Shown: in pieces, positions 1 through 5,608 of the stretch
How positions within the stretch are numbered: the first letter of the stretch is position 1
Layout: every line of letters begins with the position of its first letter
Assembly: GCA_937950415.1 (NCBI GenBank)
Contig: CALFDL010000039.1
Span: 1-7,663, forward strand
Direction: 5' to 3'
Origin: an uncultured Collinsella sp.
Lineage (GTDB): Bacteria; Actinomycetota; Coriobacteriia; Coriobacteriales; Coriobacteriaceae
DNA: 7,663 nucleotides
Translations under genes and position numbers: made by a program
Notes under the pieces: model-generated
Told to the model about the DNA's origin: nothing
The model's input: the letters and a program-made list of their open reading frames with translations, nothing else
Database searches by the model: none

Positions 1-124
1 TATTACAAGCAGAAGGAGCAATCCGCCCAGCCTCAACAATGGCATCCACCACAGCCTGCTCAACAGAACGGTCCTCAAAAGAACGACAAGAATACCGACC
101 ACGAGCCAGATCCAAATAAGACAT
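1..124 (-). CDS. Nitroreductase family protein, N-terminal fragment (partial at window edge)
   Basis: Only the first 41 codons are inside the window; the gene runs off the left edge. The peptide begins MSYLDLARGRYSCRSF and continues through VEQAVVDAIVEAGRIAPSACN. The R-Y-S-x-R-S-F block at residues 10-16 and the E-A-G-R-x-A-P-S-A-x-N block near residues 31-41 are the usual first two conserved stretches of FMN-dependent nitroreductases, which reduce nitro compounds, quinones or flavins with NAD(P)H. Start choice: an AGGAGG sequence lies at 131-136 on the minus strand, 6 nt before the ATG. Codon use is odd: 27 of 41 codons end in T and 2 in C, whereas the neighbouring DUF47 gene has 7 T-ending and 22 C-ending among its first 41. 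Family is fairly sure; substrate cannot be told. Confidence 0.85.
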   Translation of the reverse strand, partial: MSYLDLARGRYSCRSFEDRSVEQAVVDAIVEAGRIAPSACN

Positions 125-140
125 ACAAGTCCTCCTAAAA

Positions 141-260
141 TTAAAAATCAAACAAACCAAAAGTAACCCAAAGAGTACCCAAAGCAGCAATCAGCCAAAC
201 GCTCATCAAGGGCCAAAGTGTCCGAACGGATACCAAAGGTCCCTTCAGCCAAACCCCCAT
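141..260 (-). CDS. Doubtful 39-aa hydrophobic small ORF upstream of the nitroreductase
   Basis: An ATG on the minus strand at 258-260 opens a 39-codon frame ending in TAA at 141-143, 16 nt before the nitroreductase start. The peptide is rich in L, W, V and F (MGVWLKGPLVSVRTLWPL and onward to TFGLFDF), so it could form one membrane segment. No Shine-Dalgarno sequence precedes the ATG, and the frame stays open upstream of it into the inverted repeat. Its repeated Leu-Trp and Phe-Gly pairs are a by-product of the recurring TTTGG motif. I recall similar short hypothetical peptides in Collinsella assemblies, which would fit an interspersed non-coding repeat rather than a gene, but this is unverified memory. 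Confidence 0.15.
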   Translation of the reverse strand: MGVWLKGPLVSVRTLWPLMSVWLIAALGTLWVTFGLFDF

Positions 261-283
261 CGCGCTAAATCTATCAGCCAAAG
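157..283. repeat. Array of eight CCAAA motifs (TTTGG on minus strand)
   Basis: CCAAA occurs at 157, 168, 179, 195, 213, 233, 249 and 278 on the plus strand. Three copies are part of a longer TCAGCCAAA (191-199, 245-253, 274-282). Steps are 11, 11, 16, 18, 20, 16 and 29 nt, so it is not a regular tandem repeat. It fills the region directly upstream of the nitroreductase ribosome binding site and abuts the inverted repeat that begins near 295. Its function is unknown; it could be a degenerate repeat, an operator array or part of a dispersed element. Confidence 0.5.
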
Positions 284-294
284 TTCCCAATGGT

Positions 295-402
295 GGTACG
301 TAAGGCGAAGGGCCGGCCACGGTTTACTTTCGAACGACTCTGCAAAGCAGCCGGAGTGAGAAAGCAAACCGTGGCCGGCCCTTCGCCGCCGGGACACGTA
401 CC
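295..402. repeat. Large inverted repeat (22-bp perfect arms, extended stem-loop)
   Basis: Bases 304-325 and 366-387 are perfect reverse complements over 22 bp; the arms include GGCCGGCC. The stem continues inward with one A-C mismatch (326/365) and five more pairs to 331/360. The loop can fold again: 337-343 (ACTCTGC) faces 347-350 (GCAG) and 354-357 (GAGT). After a bulge, GGTACGT at 295-301 also pairs with ACGTACC at 396-402. The right end touches the stop codon of the DUF47 gene at 408. Reading out of that gene on the minus strand, no T-run follows the stem, so it is not a classic intrinsic terminator, although it could stabilise the 3' end of the pit transcript. A REP/MITE-like dispersed element is the main alternative. 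Confidence 0.8.
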
Positions 403-407
403 CCCAA

Positions 408-1031
408 TTAACTGTTCTTCATGACAATCGAATCCACGACATCGGCCACATTCTCGCAGCAGTCGGCGCAGTACTCCAGGAAGGCGTACACGTCACGCCA
501 AGCGATGACCTCGAGCGGGTCCTTGCCGTTAACGTGCAGGTTACGCATGGCGTTGATATAGAGCTCGTCGGCCTCGGACTCGATGGTGTTGATCTGGATG
601 ACGAGCTCGCGCAGCGTTTTGGACTTGCGGTAGTTAGGCAGCTCGACCATCAGGTCTTTCATGGCGCGGCAGGCGTCGGTCACCTTGTGGGCGATCACGA
701 TGGCATCGGGATGGATGCTCTGGATGTTGGTGAAGTAGACGCGCTGCACGACGCCCTCGATGCGGTCGAGCACGGTGTCGAGCGAGCAGCTCATCAGGTC
801 CAGATCTTCGCGCTCAAGCGGGGTGATAAAGGCGGTGAGCAGGGCGTCCTCAAGCTCATGGTGCTTCTTGTCGGCCGCATGCTCGATCGCATGCATCTTG
901 TCGAGCATATCGTGAATCTTTGCGGGATCGAAGTTCTCGAAAATCTTGGTAAGCAGCTCGGCGGCCTGGACGGCGAGGTCGGCGCAGGCGACGTAGTTGT
1001 CAAAGTAGAACGAATCGGGTTTCTTTGCCAT
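408..1031 (-). CDS. DUF47/PhoU-like protein, partner of the Pit phosphate transporter
   Basis: This 207-aa soluble, all-helical-looking protein matches the DUF47 (TIGR00153, PhoU-like) family, which is usually encoded beside Pit-type phosphate transporters and is thought to modulate them. Visible family features are two E-x-x-A-D metal-binding type motifs, EHAADKK at residues 50-56 and ESEADELY at 151-158, in positions expected for the two helical-bundle repeats, plus the FITPLEREDL segment at residues 68-77 that is very typical of the family. Length is normal for DUF47. The ATG is preceded by GAAAGGA (1039-1045, minus strand) with 7-nt spacing. It lies 67 nt downstream of pit on the same strand with no terminator between, so the two are probably co-transcribed. 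No signal peptide or membrane segment is seen. Expected to act at the inner face of the membrane; the regulatory role is from family knowledge, not shown by the sequence. Confidence 0.9.
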   Translation of the reverse strand: MAKKPDSFYFDNYVACADLAVQAAELLTKIFENFDPAKIHDMLDKMHAIEHAADKKHHELEDALLTAFITPLEREDLDLMSCSLDTVLDRIEGVVQRVYFTNIQSIHPDAIVIAHKVTDACRAMKDLMVELPNYRKSKTLRELVIQINTIESEADELYINAMRNLHVNGKDPLEVIAWRDVYAFLEYCADCCENVADVVDSIVMKNS

Positions 1032-1098
1032 GAGTGGGTCCTTTCGAGGCGAAGACGGGTGGGCGAGGTGTTACGGTCCGGATGGACGTTCGGTTTGA

Positions 1099-2148
1099 CT
1101 AGATGAACATCATGAACAGCTTGGCCATGACAAAGCTGATGAGTCCGCAGGCGGGGAAGGTGAAGAACCAGGTGAACATCATGTCCTTGACGACGCCGAA
1201 GTTGATGGCCGAGAGGCGTTTGACGGCACCGACGCCCATGATGGCGCAGGTCTTGATGTGGGTGGAGGACACGGGGATGCCGGTAAGGGTGGCAAGCAGC
1301 AGGTTTGCGGCGCCCGCCAGGTCGGCGGAGAAGCCCTGGTACTTTTCGAGCTTGACCATGCTCTGGCCAACGGACTTGATGATGCGCTCGCCGCCCACGC
1401 TGGTGCCGATGCCCATGGTGGCCGAGCATAGCAGCATAATCCAGATGGGGATGCCGGCATCGCCGACGCTCGTCTGGCCGCTGGCAAAGGCCACGCCTAA
1501 AAAGAGCACGCCGATGAACTTCTGTCCATCCTGCGCGCCGTGCATAAAGCTCATGGCCGCAGCGCTCGCGATCTGAGCGTATTTAAAGAAGACATTGGCA
1601 CGTCGCCTGTTGGCGGCGGCGAAAAGAATCGAGACGAGCTTGCACAGGACCCAGCCCATGACAAAGCCCAGGCCGATGGAGAGCGCCAGGCCGTAGATGA
1701 CCTTCATCCACTCGTGGACATTGACGCTGCTCGCACCGCCGAGGGCGATGGCGGCACCGGTCAGGCCGGCGATAAGGCTGTGGCTTTGCGAGGTGGGGAT
1801 GCCAAAACGCGACGCTGTGGCGCCGTAGACGACGATGGAGAACAGCGCCGCGCAGAGGCACGCGAGCGCCATGGTGCTGTTTCCGCCAAAGTCGACAATA
1901 TGGGAGATGGTGTTGGCGACGCTCGCGTTAAAGTGCGTCATGATGAGCACGCCAAGGAAGTTGAATGCGGCACTCATGAGAATAGCGGCGCGGGCGGGCA
2001 TGCAACGCGTAGTGACGCAGGTCGCGATGGCGTTGGGCGCGTCGGTCCATCCATTGACGAAGATGGCGCCCAACGCGAGGATCACGGTGACGGCAAGGAC
2101 TGGGTTCGACACAATTTGGCCGAGGAAGGTTGAGAACGTTACGTCCAT
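1099..2148 (-). CDS. pit: Inorganic phosphate transporter, PiT family
   Basis: A 349-aa polytopic membrane protein of the PiT family (PF01384), which imports phosphate, in bacteria usually as a metal-phosphate complex driven by protons. It shows the family's duplicated signature: NGWTDAPNA at residues 32-40 and MSFMHGAQDGQKF at 199-211 (the two halves of the G-A-x-D-x-x-N type motif), followed by GIPTSQSHSLIAGL at 116-129 and GIPVSSTHIKTCAIMG at 290-305. About ten hydrophobic segments are visible, with a basic loop near residues 181-184 (RRRA). Start: ATG at 2146-2148 with an AGAAAG ribosome site about 7 nt upstream; an in-frame stop lies 33 nt above it, so no longer form is possible from nearby. 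First gene of a two-gene unit with the DUF47 partner. The leader contains an orphan strong Shine-Dalgarno sequence, described separately. Confidence 0.93.
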   Translation of the reverse strand: MDVTFSTFLGQIVSNPVLAVTVILALGAIFVNGWTDAPNAIATCVTTRCMPARAAILMSAAFNFLGVLIMTHFNASVANTISHIVDFGGNSTMALACLCAALFSIVVYGATASRFGIPTSQSHSLIAGLTGAAIALGGASSVNVHEWMKVIYGLALSIGLGFVMGWVLCKLVSILFAAANRRRANVFFKYAQIASAAAMSFMHGAQDGQKFIGVLFLGVAFASGQTSVGDAGIPIWIMLLCSATMGIGTSVGGERIIKSVGQSMVKLEKYQGFSADLAGAANLLLATLTGIPVSSTHIKTCAIMGVGAVKRLSAINFGVVKDMMFTWFFTFPACGLISFVMAKLFMMFI

Positions 2149-2178
2149 ATATGGGCTTTCTCGAAGTTTGCAGGCACG

Positions 2179-2210
2179 TTACAGAAACATGATAAATCGT
2201 ATCACCTCCT
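2179..2210 (-). promoter_or_regulatory. Orphan strong Shine-Dalgarno with 3-codon frame in the pit leader
   Basis: On the minus strand, bases 2210-2201 read AGGAGGTGAT, complementary over ten bases to the 16S rRNA tail. Ten bases later comes ATG TTT CTG TAA (2190-2179), a frame coding only Met-Phe-Leu. The pit start lies 30 nt further on and has its own weaker site. The arrangement suggests a ribosome loading or leader-peptide site in the pit 5' region, if transcription starts upstream of it; that is inference. Confidence 0.35.
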
Positions 2211-2279
2211 GCGGGTTTCTTTACCGAGTTCTGATGGGAGAAGTGAACTTTTTGGCACTAAAATTGAATATTAGCCCTG

Positions 2280-2308
2280 TTGACCGCGGGTGTTCTTTTT
2301 GCTAACAC
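2280..2308 (+). promoter_or_regulatory. Possible promoter for the 112-aa gene
   Basis: TTGACC at 2280-2285 is a good -35 match. Exactly 17 nt later comes TAACAC (2303-2308), a weak -10 preceded by TGC in extended -10 style. It would give an 80-90 nt leader before the ATG at 2399. It lies in the divergent region shared with pit. I see no convincing promoter pair for pit itself. Confidence 0.3.
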
Positions 2309-2398
2309 GCCATGCGGACACGTGCGATTACTACGACACTCCAAAACCACAGTCTGTTCGCTTTACAACATGCAAACATGCGTTCGATAATAGGAGGC

Positions 2399-2737
2399 AT
2401 GGAATATCGACAGACAGATGGCAAAACTCGGCGCGTGCACAAGCAGTATGTGGACGTCGTGGCTCGCATCCTCGCGGGCGGACAGGTCGTGCCGGTCACC
2501 GTCTGCTGGGTCGACGGTCGTTGCTTTACGATTGACGAGATTGTCTCGACCACTGGGTTTGGCCTGACGGTTCACGGCATCCGTACGGCAACCTATAAGG
2601 TGCGTTTTGGCGGGCACGCGACCGAGTTGTATCTGGAGGACCAGACGCGCGAACGACCAGATGGTTCGCAGGCCCATCTGATGCGTTGGTGGGTGTGGGC
2701 ATTCGACCGTACGCTCGAGGGCGAGCGCCGTGGGTAA
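2399..2737 (+). CDS. Conserved-looking hypothetical protein, 112 aa, function unknown
   Basis: I do not recognise a named function. The protein starts MEYRQTDGKTRRV and runs through a pattern of short beta-strand-like stretches: YVDVVARI, VVPVTVCWVDGRCFTIDEI, YKVRF, ATELYLED and RWWVWAFD. This order (a V-x-V-x-W-x-D-G-R-x-[FY]-x-I-D-E core followed by Y-x-V-R and a Trp-rich end) resembles small clostridial and actinobacterial hypothetical proteins with a compact beta-barrel-like pattern; that likeness is from memory. No signal peptide or membrane segment. The frame is open back to 2312, but ATG 2399 fits the conserved-looking start best. Oddly, AGGAGG (2392-2397) is only 1 nt from that ATG, too close for normal initiation; an ATG at 2378 or GTG at 2435 are alternatives without any ribosome site. 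No terminator follows it, so some readthrough into the next gene is possible. Confidence 0.7.
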   Translation: MEYRQTDGKTRRVHKQYVDVVARILAGGQVVPVTVCWVDGRCFTIDEIVSTTGFGLTVHGIRTATYKVRFGGHATELYLEDQTRERPDGSQAHLMRWWVWAFDRTLEGERRG

Positions 2738-2755
2738 GGACGTACGGCATTCGGG

Positions 2756-2777
2756 TACAATGACAGGAATCTTGTCA
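2756..2777 (+). promoter_or_regulatory. Possible -10 box and small inverted repeat ahead of the BI-1 gene
   Basis: TACAAT at 2756-2761 is a good -10 match, 61 nt before the next start codon, but no clear -35 lies 16-18 nt upstream. It overlaps TGACA (2761-2765), which pairs with TGTCA (2773-2777), a 5-bp inverted repeat at the expected transcription start. The repeat could be an operator or chance. Confidence 0.3.
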
Positions 2778-2821
2778 CCTGCTGCGCCGTCTTTCACGGC
2801 ACTTTTTGAAAGGACGAACCT

Positions 2822-3517
2822 ATGAACGATATCCAGGGCTATCAGAACGGCCCCGTCGAGAGCGGCGCAAGCCGCGCCAAGGAGATGTCGCCGCGCGCGT
2901 ACAATCTCGCCATGTCTGCCCTGATCTTCTTGGGCTTTTGCGCCATGGGCGCCGGCGCCTACTTTACGAGCACCATGTCGTTTGCGCGCATGATGATGAG
3001 CGGCGCCGCCTTGCCGCTGGTCTTTGGCTCGTTTATTTTGACCATCGTCGGCATGGTCATGATGTCGGCTGCTGCCAGCAAACAGTCCGTGGGCCTGTCA
3101 CTCGTGGGCTACGTGGTCTTTGCGAGCACCTTTGGCCTGACGGCGTCGTTTGGTCTTGCCAACTACGACCTGCCTACCATTAACACCGCCTTTATCGCCA
3201 CGGCCGCCATCACCTTTGTCTTTGGTGCGCTGGGCGTGACCTTCCCCAAGTTCTTCCAGCGTGTGTATGGCATTGGTTTTGGCATCCTGCTTGCCACGAT
3301 TCTGGTCGAGATCGTGCTGATGTTCATGGGCGTTTCGCAGTCCATCACCGACCTGATCGTGATCGTGGTGTTCGCCGGCTTCATCGGCTACGACACCTAT
3401 GTGGCAACGACGGTGCCGCCCACGCTGCCCAACGCCGTGCTCATGGCATCCAACCTGTTCGTGGACATCATCAACGTGTTCCTGCGCATTCTGAACATCC
3501 TCGGCCGTCGCGATTAA
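2822..3517 (+). CDS. Bax inhibitor-1 / YetJ-like integral membrane protein
   Basis: A 231-aa protein with a short polar N-terminus (about 25 residues) and then seven hydrophobic segments, roughly residues 29-50, 61-82, 90-111, 119-140, 149-170, 176-197 and 205-226. This matches the Bax inhibitor-1 family (PF01027), whose bacterial member YetJ of Bacillus is a pH-sensitive calcium leak channel. The diagnostic C-terminal part is present: GFIGYDTY at residues 186-193 and NLFVDIINVFLRIL at 211-224. Asp191 and Asp215 are 24 residues apart, the same spacing as the YetJ pH-sensing pair Asp171-Asp195, so calcium leak activity is plausible. Start: GAAAGGA at 2808-2814, 7 nt before the ATG. Transcription ends at the terminator at 3567-3592. 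Physiological role in this organism is unknown. Neighbouring genes do not hint at a partner. Confidence 0.88.
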   Translation: MNDIQGYQNGPVESGASRAKEMSPRAYNLAMSALIFLGFCAMGAGAYFTSTMSFARMMMSGAALPLVFGSFILTIVGMVMMSAAASKQSVGLSLVGYVVFASTFGLTASFGLANYDLPTINTAFIATAAITFVFGALGVTFPKFFQRVYGIGFGILLATILVEIVLMFMGVSQSITDLIVIVVFAGFIGYDTYVATTVPPTLPNAVLMASNLFVDIINVFLRILNILGRRD

Positions 3518-3566
3518 AGCGCGGCATTGCGATGCTTCCTGCCGGACACGGTAAAACGATGCGAAA

Positions 3567-3592
3567 GGCGGTCCTTCGGGGCCGTCTTTTTT
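3567..3592 (+). terminator. Intrinsic terminator after the BI-1 gene
   Basis: GGCGGTCC (3567-3574) pairs with GGGCCGTC (3579-3586), including two G-T wobbles, around a stable TTCG tetraloop, followed by six T at 3587-3592. It ends the BI-1 transcript about 70 nt after the stop codon and separates it from the next gene. Confidence 0.85.
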
Positions 3593-3657
3593 GTGCGCGG
3601 CGGGGTATCATGGATGGGAAAAGCCGATAGCGGCAGCGACAGGAAAGGTGACCACGT

Positions 3658-4791
3658 ATGGCAGACGTCGACAACAGGAACCGTAACCGCAGGTCCAACC
3701 GAGCGGGTCAGCCCAATCCCAAGCGCGAGGCCCGTGCCAAGGCCGCCGAGCGCCATGTGATGACTGTGTCCGAGGCCTGCGCCAAGGATATCGAGCGTTC
3801 GCTTGCTGGTGTTCGCGAGTTTGACGGCATGCCTGCCGGCTTTGTCGCGGCGATGAAGGCCAAGGTTCAGACTGCTGTGGCCCCCGAAGAGCAGGTCGCC
3901 GAGGACGTCGAGAACGCGGAGACTGCAGAGGTCGAGGCAGCGCCCGGGACCGAGGCGGCGCCCGAGCCCGTCGAGGAGCCTGCCGAGGAAATCGCCGAAG
4001 CTGAGTCCGCGCCTGCTGAGGAGCCCGCTCCGGTCCTGCCCGAGGTCACTGTGCTTGATGCCTCCGCCACGCAGGCAATCCTCGATAACGGTCGCGGCTA
4101 TGCGCAGTTCTGCGACATGGCCGTGCTCGCCTTTGCCTCGTTTACCAATCCGGGCGGTGGATATATTCAGGGTTATCTGGGCCAGGAGGCCACGCTGTGC
4201 GCCGATTCGTATCTGTACAACGTTCTCGATAAGCAGCGTAAGTGGTACGGCGAGAACCGTCGCCGCAACATCAACTGCGAGCTCTATCGTAACCGCGCCC
4301 TGGTGGTGCCTGCGGTGCGCTTCGACCGCAACCACGTGCATGCATACGCCGACGTGATCGTGGCCGCCGCGCCCAACGTTAGGCGCGCCCGCCAGGAGTA
4401 TCGCGTGAGCGACGATGCTCTGCTGGATGCCCTGCGCGACCGCATTCGCTTTGTGCTCGCCATCTGCGATGAGCTTGGTCGCGAGAAGCTCGTGCTGGGT
4501 GCTTGGGGCTGCGACAACAACGGCTTTGATGCCGAGGCCGTGGCCGAGCTCTTCCGCAAGGAGCTCGCGTCGGGCGACTTCAAGGTCAAGCAGGTCTTCT
4601 TTGCCGTGCCCTCTACGCGCTGGGACGAGGACTTCGCCAAGTTCGAGCACGTGCTGGCAAACTTCCCCGAGCGCAACGAGGAGTCCTATGCTCAGGTTGC
4701 CGCCCGCACCGCAGCCGCCCGTGCCGCCGAGCAGGCTCAGGCCGCTGCCGAGGATGACGAGGATGACGACGACTGGCGCAAGTACCTGTAA
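3658..4791 (+). CDS. TIGR02452-type microbial PARG-like protein with acidic insert and QEA active-site variant
   Basis: A 377-aa protein whose core (about residues 128-318) matches the TIGR02452/DUF2263 family, microbial-type poly(ADP-ribose) glycohydrolase-like macrodomain proteins. Seen: TNPGGGYIQG at residues 163-172, then GQEATLCADSYLYNVL at 175-190, VIVAAAPN at 233-240, KLVLGAWGCDNNGF at 277-290 and VKQVFFAVPS at 310-319, all in family order. In characterised PARGs the signature is QEE and the second Glu is catalytic; here codons 176-178 read Gln-Glu-Ala, so standard glycohydrolase activity is doubtful while ADP-ribose binding may remain. The N-terminus is basic (residues 10-32), a family-like helix lies at 34-56, then an Ala/Glu/Pro-rich acidic stretch (72-127) interrupts the domain. 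The C-terminus is Ala/Gln-rich, then acidic (DDEDDDD). Start: AAAGGTGA at 3644-3651, 6 nt before ATG. Followed by its own terminator. Confidence 0.8.
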   Translation: MADVDNRNRNRRSNRAGQPNPKREARAKAAERHVMTVSEACAKDIERSLAGVREFDGMPAGFVAAMKAKVQTAVAPEEQVAEDVENAETAEVEAAPGTEAAPEPVEEPAEEIAEAESAPAEEPAPVLPEVTVLDASATQAILDNGRGYAQFCDMAVLAFASFTNPGGGYIQGYLGQEATLCADSYLYNVLDKQRKWYGENRRRNINCELYRNRALVVPAVRFDRNHVHAYADVIVAAAPNVRRARQEYRVSDDALLDALRDRIRFVLAICDELGREKLVLGAWGCDNNGFDAEAVAELFRKELASGDFKVKQVFFAVPSTRWDEDFAKFEHVLANFPERNEESYAQVAARTAAARAAEQAQAAAEDDEDDDDWRKYL

Positions 4792-4818
4792 TCGGTACGT
4801 GCTGACAGATGGGTCGAG

Positions 4819-4850
4819 CCGGCGGGAGAGGCTGCTTCCGTCGGTTTTTT
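4819..4850 (+). terminator. Intrinsic terminator after the PARG-like gene
   Basis: A 9-bp stem, CCGGCGGGA (4819-4827) with TTCCGTCGG (4836-4844) including two G-T pairs, has an 8-nt loop and is followed by six T (4845-4850). It lies 20 nt before the next gene's start codon, so that gene must be expressed from readthrough or from a promoter inside or just before this region. Confidence 0.8.
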
Positions 4851-4869
4851 ACTGAGCGAGGGGCTTACG

Positions 4870-5529
4870 ATGAAAAACGTTCTATGCTTTGGCGACAGCA
4901 ACACCTATGGTTACGATCCGGCGGGCATGCGCGACGGCACCGCGGTGCGCTATGCGCAGGATGTGCGCTGGTGTGGCGTGGTCCAACGTGACTTAGGCGA
5001 GGGCTGGCATGTAATTGAAGAAGGCCTCAACGGCCGCACGACGGTACGCGACGACATGTGCCATCTGGACACTAACCTCAACGGCATTCGCGCGCTTCCG
5101 ATGCTGCTCGAGGCTCATAAGCCGCTGGACGCCATTGTGATCATGCTGGGCACCAACGACTGTAAGACGGTCTTTAACGTGACAGCTTCCGATATCGCCC
5201 GTGGCGCCATGGCGCTGATTCGCGCCGTCCGCGCGTTTCCGTGGACCGACGCTGCGCCTTGCCCACGCATCCTGCTGATGGCTCCTATCAAGATCAAGCC
5301 GCAGATCGCCGATGTATATATGACCGATTTTGACGAGCGTTCCGTCGAGGCCTCGGAGCATTTTGCTGAATACTATGCGCACGTAGCCGAGCAGTTTGGC
5401 TGCGACTTTTTGAATGCCGCCGAGTTTGCCGAGCCGGGCGATATCGACTATCTGCATATGATGCCCGAAAGCCACGAGAGCTTGGGACATGCCGTGGCAG
5501 CCAAGCTCCAAGAGATGCTCGGTGAGTAG
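4870..5529 (+). CDS. SGNH/GDSL-family hydrolase (esterase-like)
   Basis: A 219-aa protein with all SGNH blocks: FGDSNTYG at residues 7-14 (nucleophile Ser10), EGLNGRTT at 51-58 (block II Gly and Asn), MLGTNDCK at 92-99 (block III Gly-x-Asn, Asn96) and D-Y-L-H at 193-196 (catalytic Asp193 and His196). It therefore most likely hydrolyses an ester or acyl/acetyl bond by a Ser-Asp-His mechanism. The block pattern and length resemble cytoplasmic arylesterase/carbohydrate-esterase-like members; there is no signal peptide, so it should act inside the cell. Substrate unknown. The ATG has GAGGGG at 4858-4863, 6 nt upstream. It starts just 20 nt after the terminator of the preceding gene. A strong hairpin follows at 5542-5578. 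The next segment in this frame shows no fusion or truncation. Confidence 0.9.
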   Translation: MKNVLCFGDSNTYGYDPAGMRDGTAVRYAQDVRWCGVVQRDLGEGWHVIEEGLNGRTTVRDDMCHLDTNLNGIRALPMLLEAHKPLDAIVIMLGTNDCKTVFNVTASDIARGAMALIRAVRAFPWTDAAPCPRILLMAPIKIKPQIADVYMTDFDERSVEASEHFAEYYAHVAEQFGCDFLNAAEFAEPGDIDYLHMMPESHESLGHAVAAKLQEMLGE

Positions 5530-5541
5530 CGCGACCCCAAG

Positions 5542-5578
5542 CCACCGCAAAGGGGACAGGCACCTTTGCGGTGGTTTT
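5542..5578 (+). terminator. Terminator-like hairpin with GGACAGGCAC loop after the SGNH gene
   Basis: A perfect 12-bp stem pairs 5542-5553 (CCACCGCAAAGG) with 5563-5574, around a 9-nt loop GGACAGGCA, followed by four T (5575-5578). The T-run is short but the stem is strong, so termination is likely. The AAAGGGGACAGGCACCTTT core, itself a small palindrome, is of a kind I recall as a dispersed intergenic repeat in several bacteria, including Collinsella; a partial copy sits at 7336-7345. Confidence 0.7.
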
Positions 5579-5608
5579 GCCCGGGTAAACGAACGGATTG
5601 GCTGCCAT

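Noticed and set aside
157..283. CRISPR or regular tandem repeat at the CCAAA array
   Set aside because: Repeat units are only 5-9 nt with irregular spacing; there are no uniform repeats or spacers and no cas genes.
304..387. Inverted repeat as a classic intrinsic terminator of the pit-DUF47 transcript
   Set aside because: No T-run follows the stem on the minus strand; the stem and loop are much larger than usual.
794..1429. A 211-codon minus-strand frame spanning the pit/DUF47 junction
   Set aside because: It overlaps two real genes on the same strand in another frame, and its His/Arg/Pro-rich product has no family resemblance.
2201..2210. ATCACCTCCT on the plus strand, like the 3' end of 16S rRNA
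   Set aside because: The match is limited to the anti-Shine-Dalgarno core with no other rRNA sequence nearby; it is simply the complement of a strong ribosome site.
3514..4650. A 378-codon open frame on the minus strand opposite the PARG-like gene
   Set aside because: It is antisense to a gene with clear family motifs and a good ribosome site; its translation is low-complexity G/L/R/H-rich and has no recognisable domain. Such frames are common opposite high-GC3 genes.
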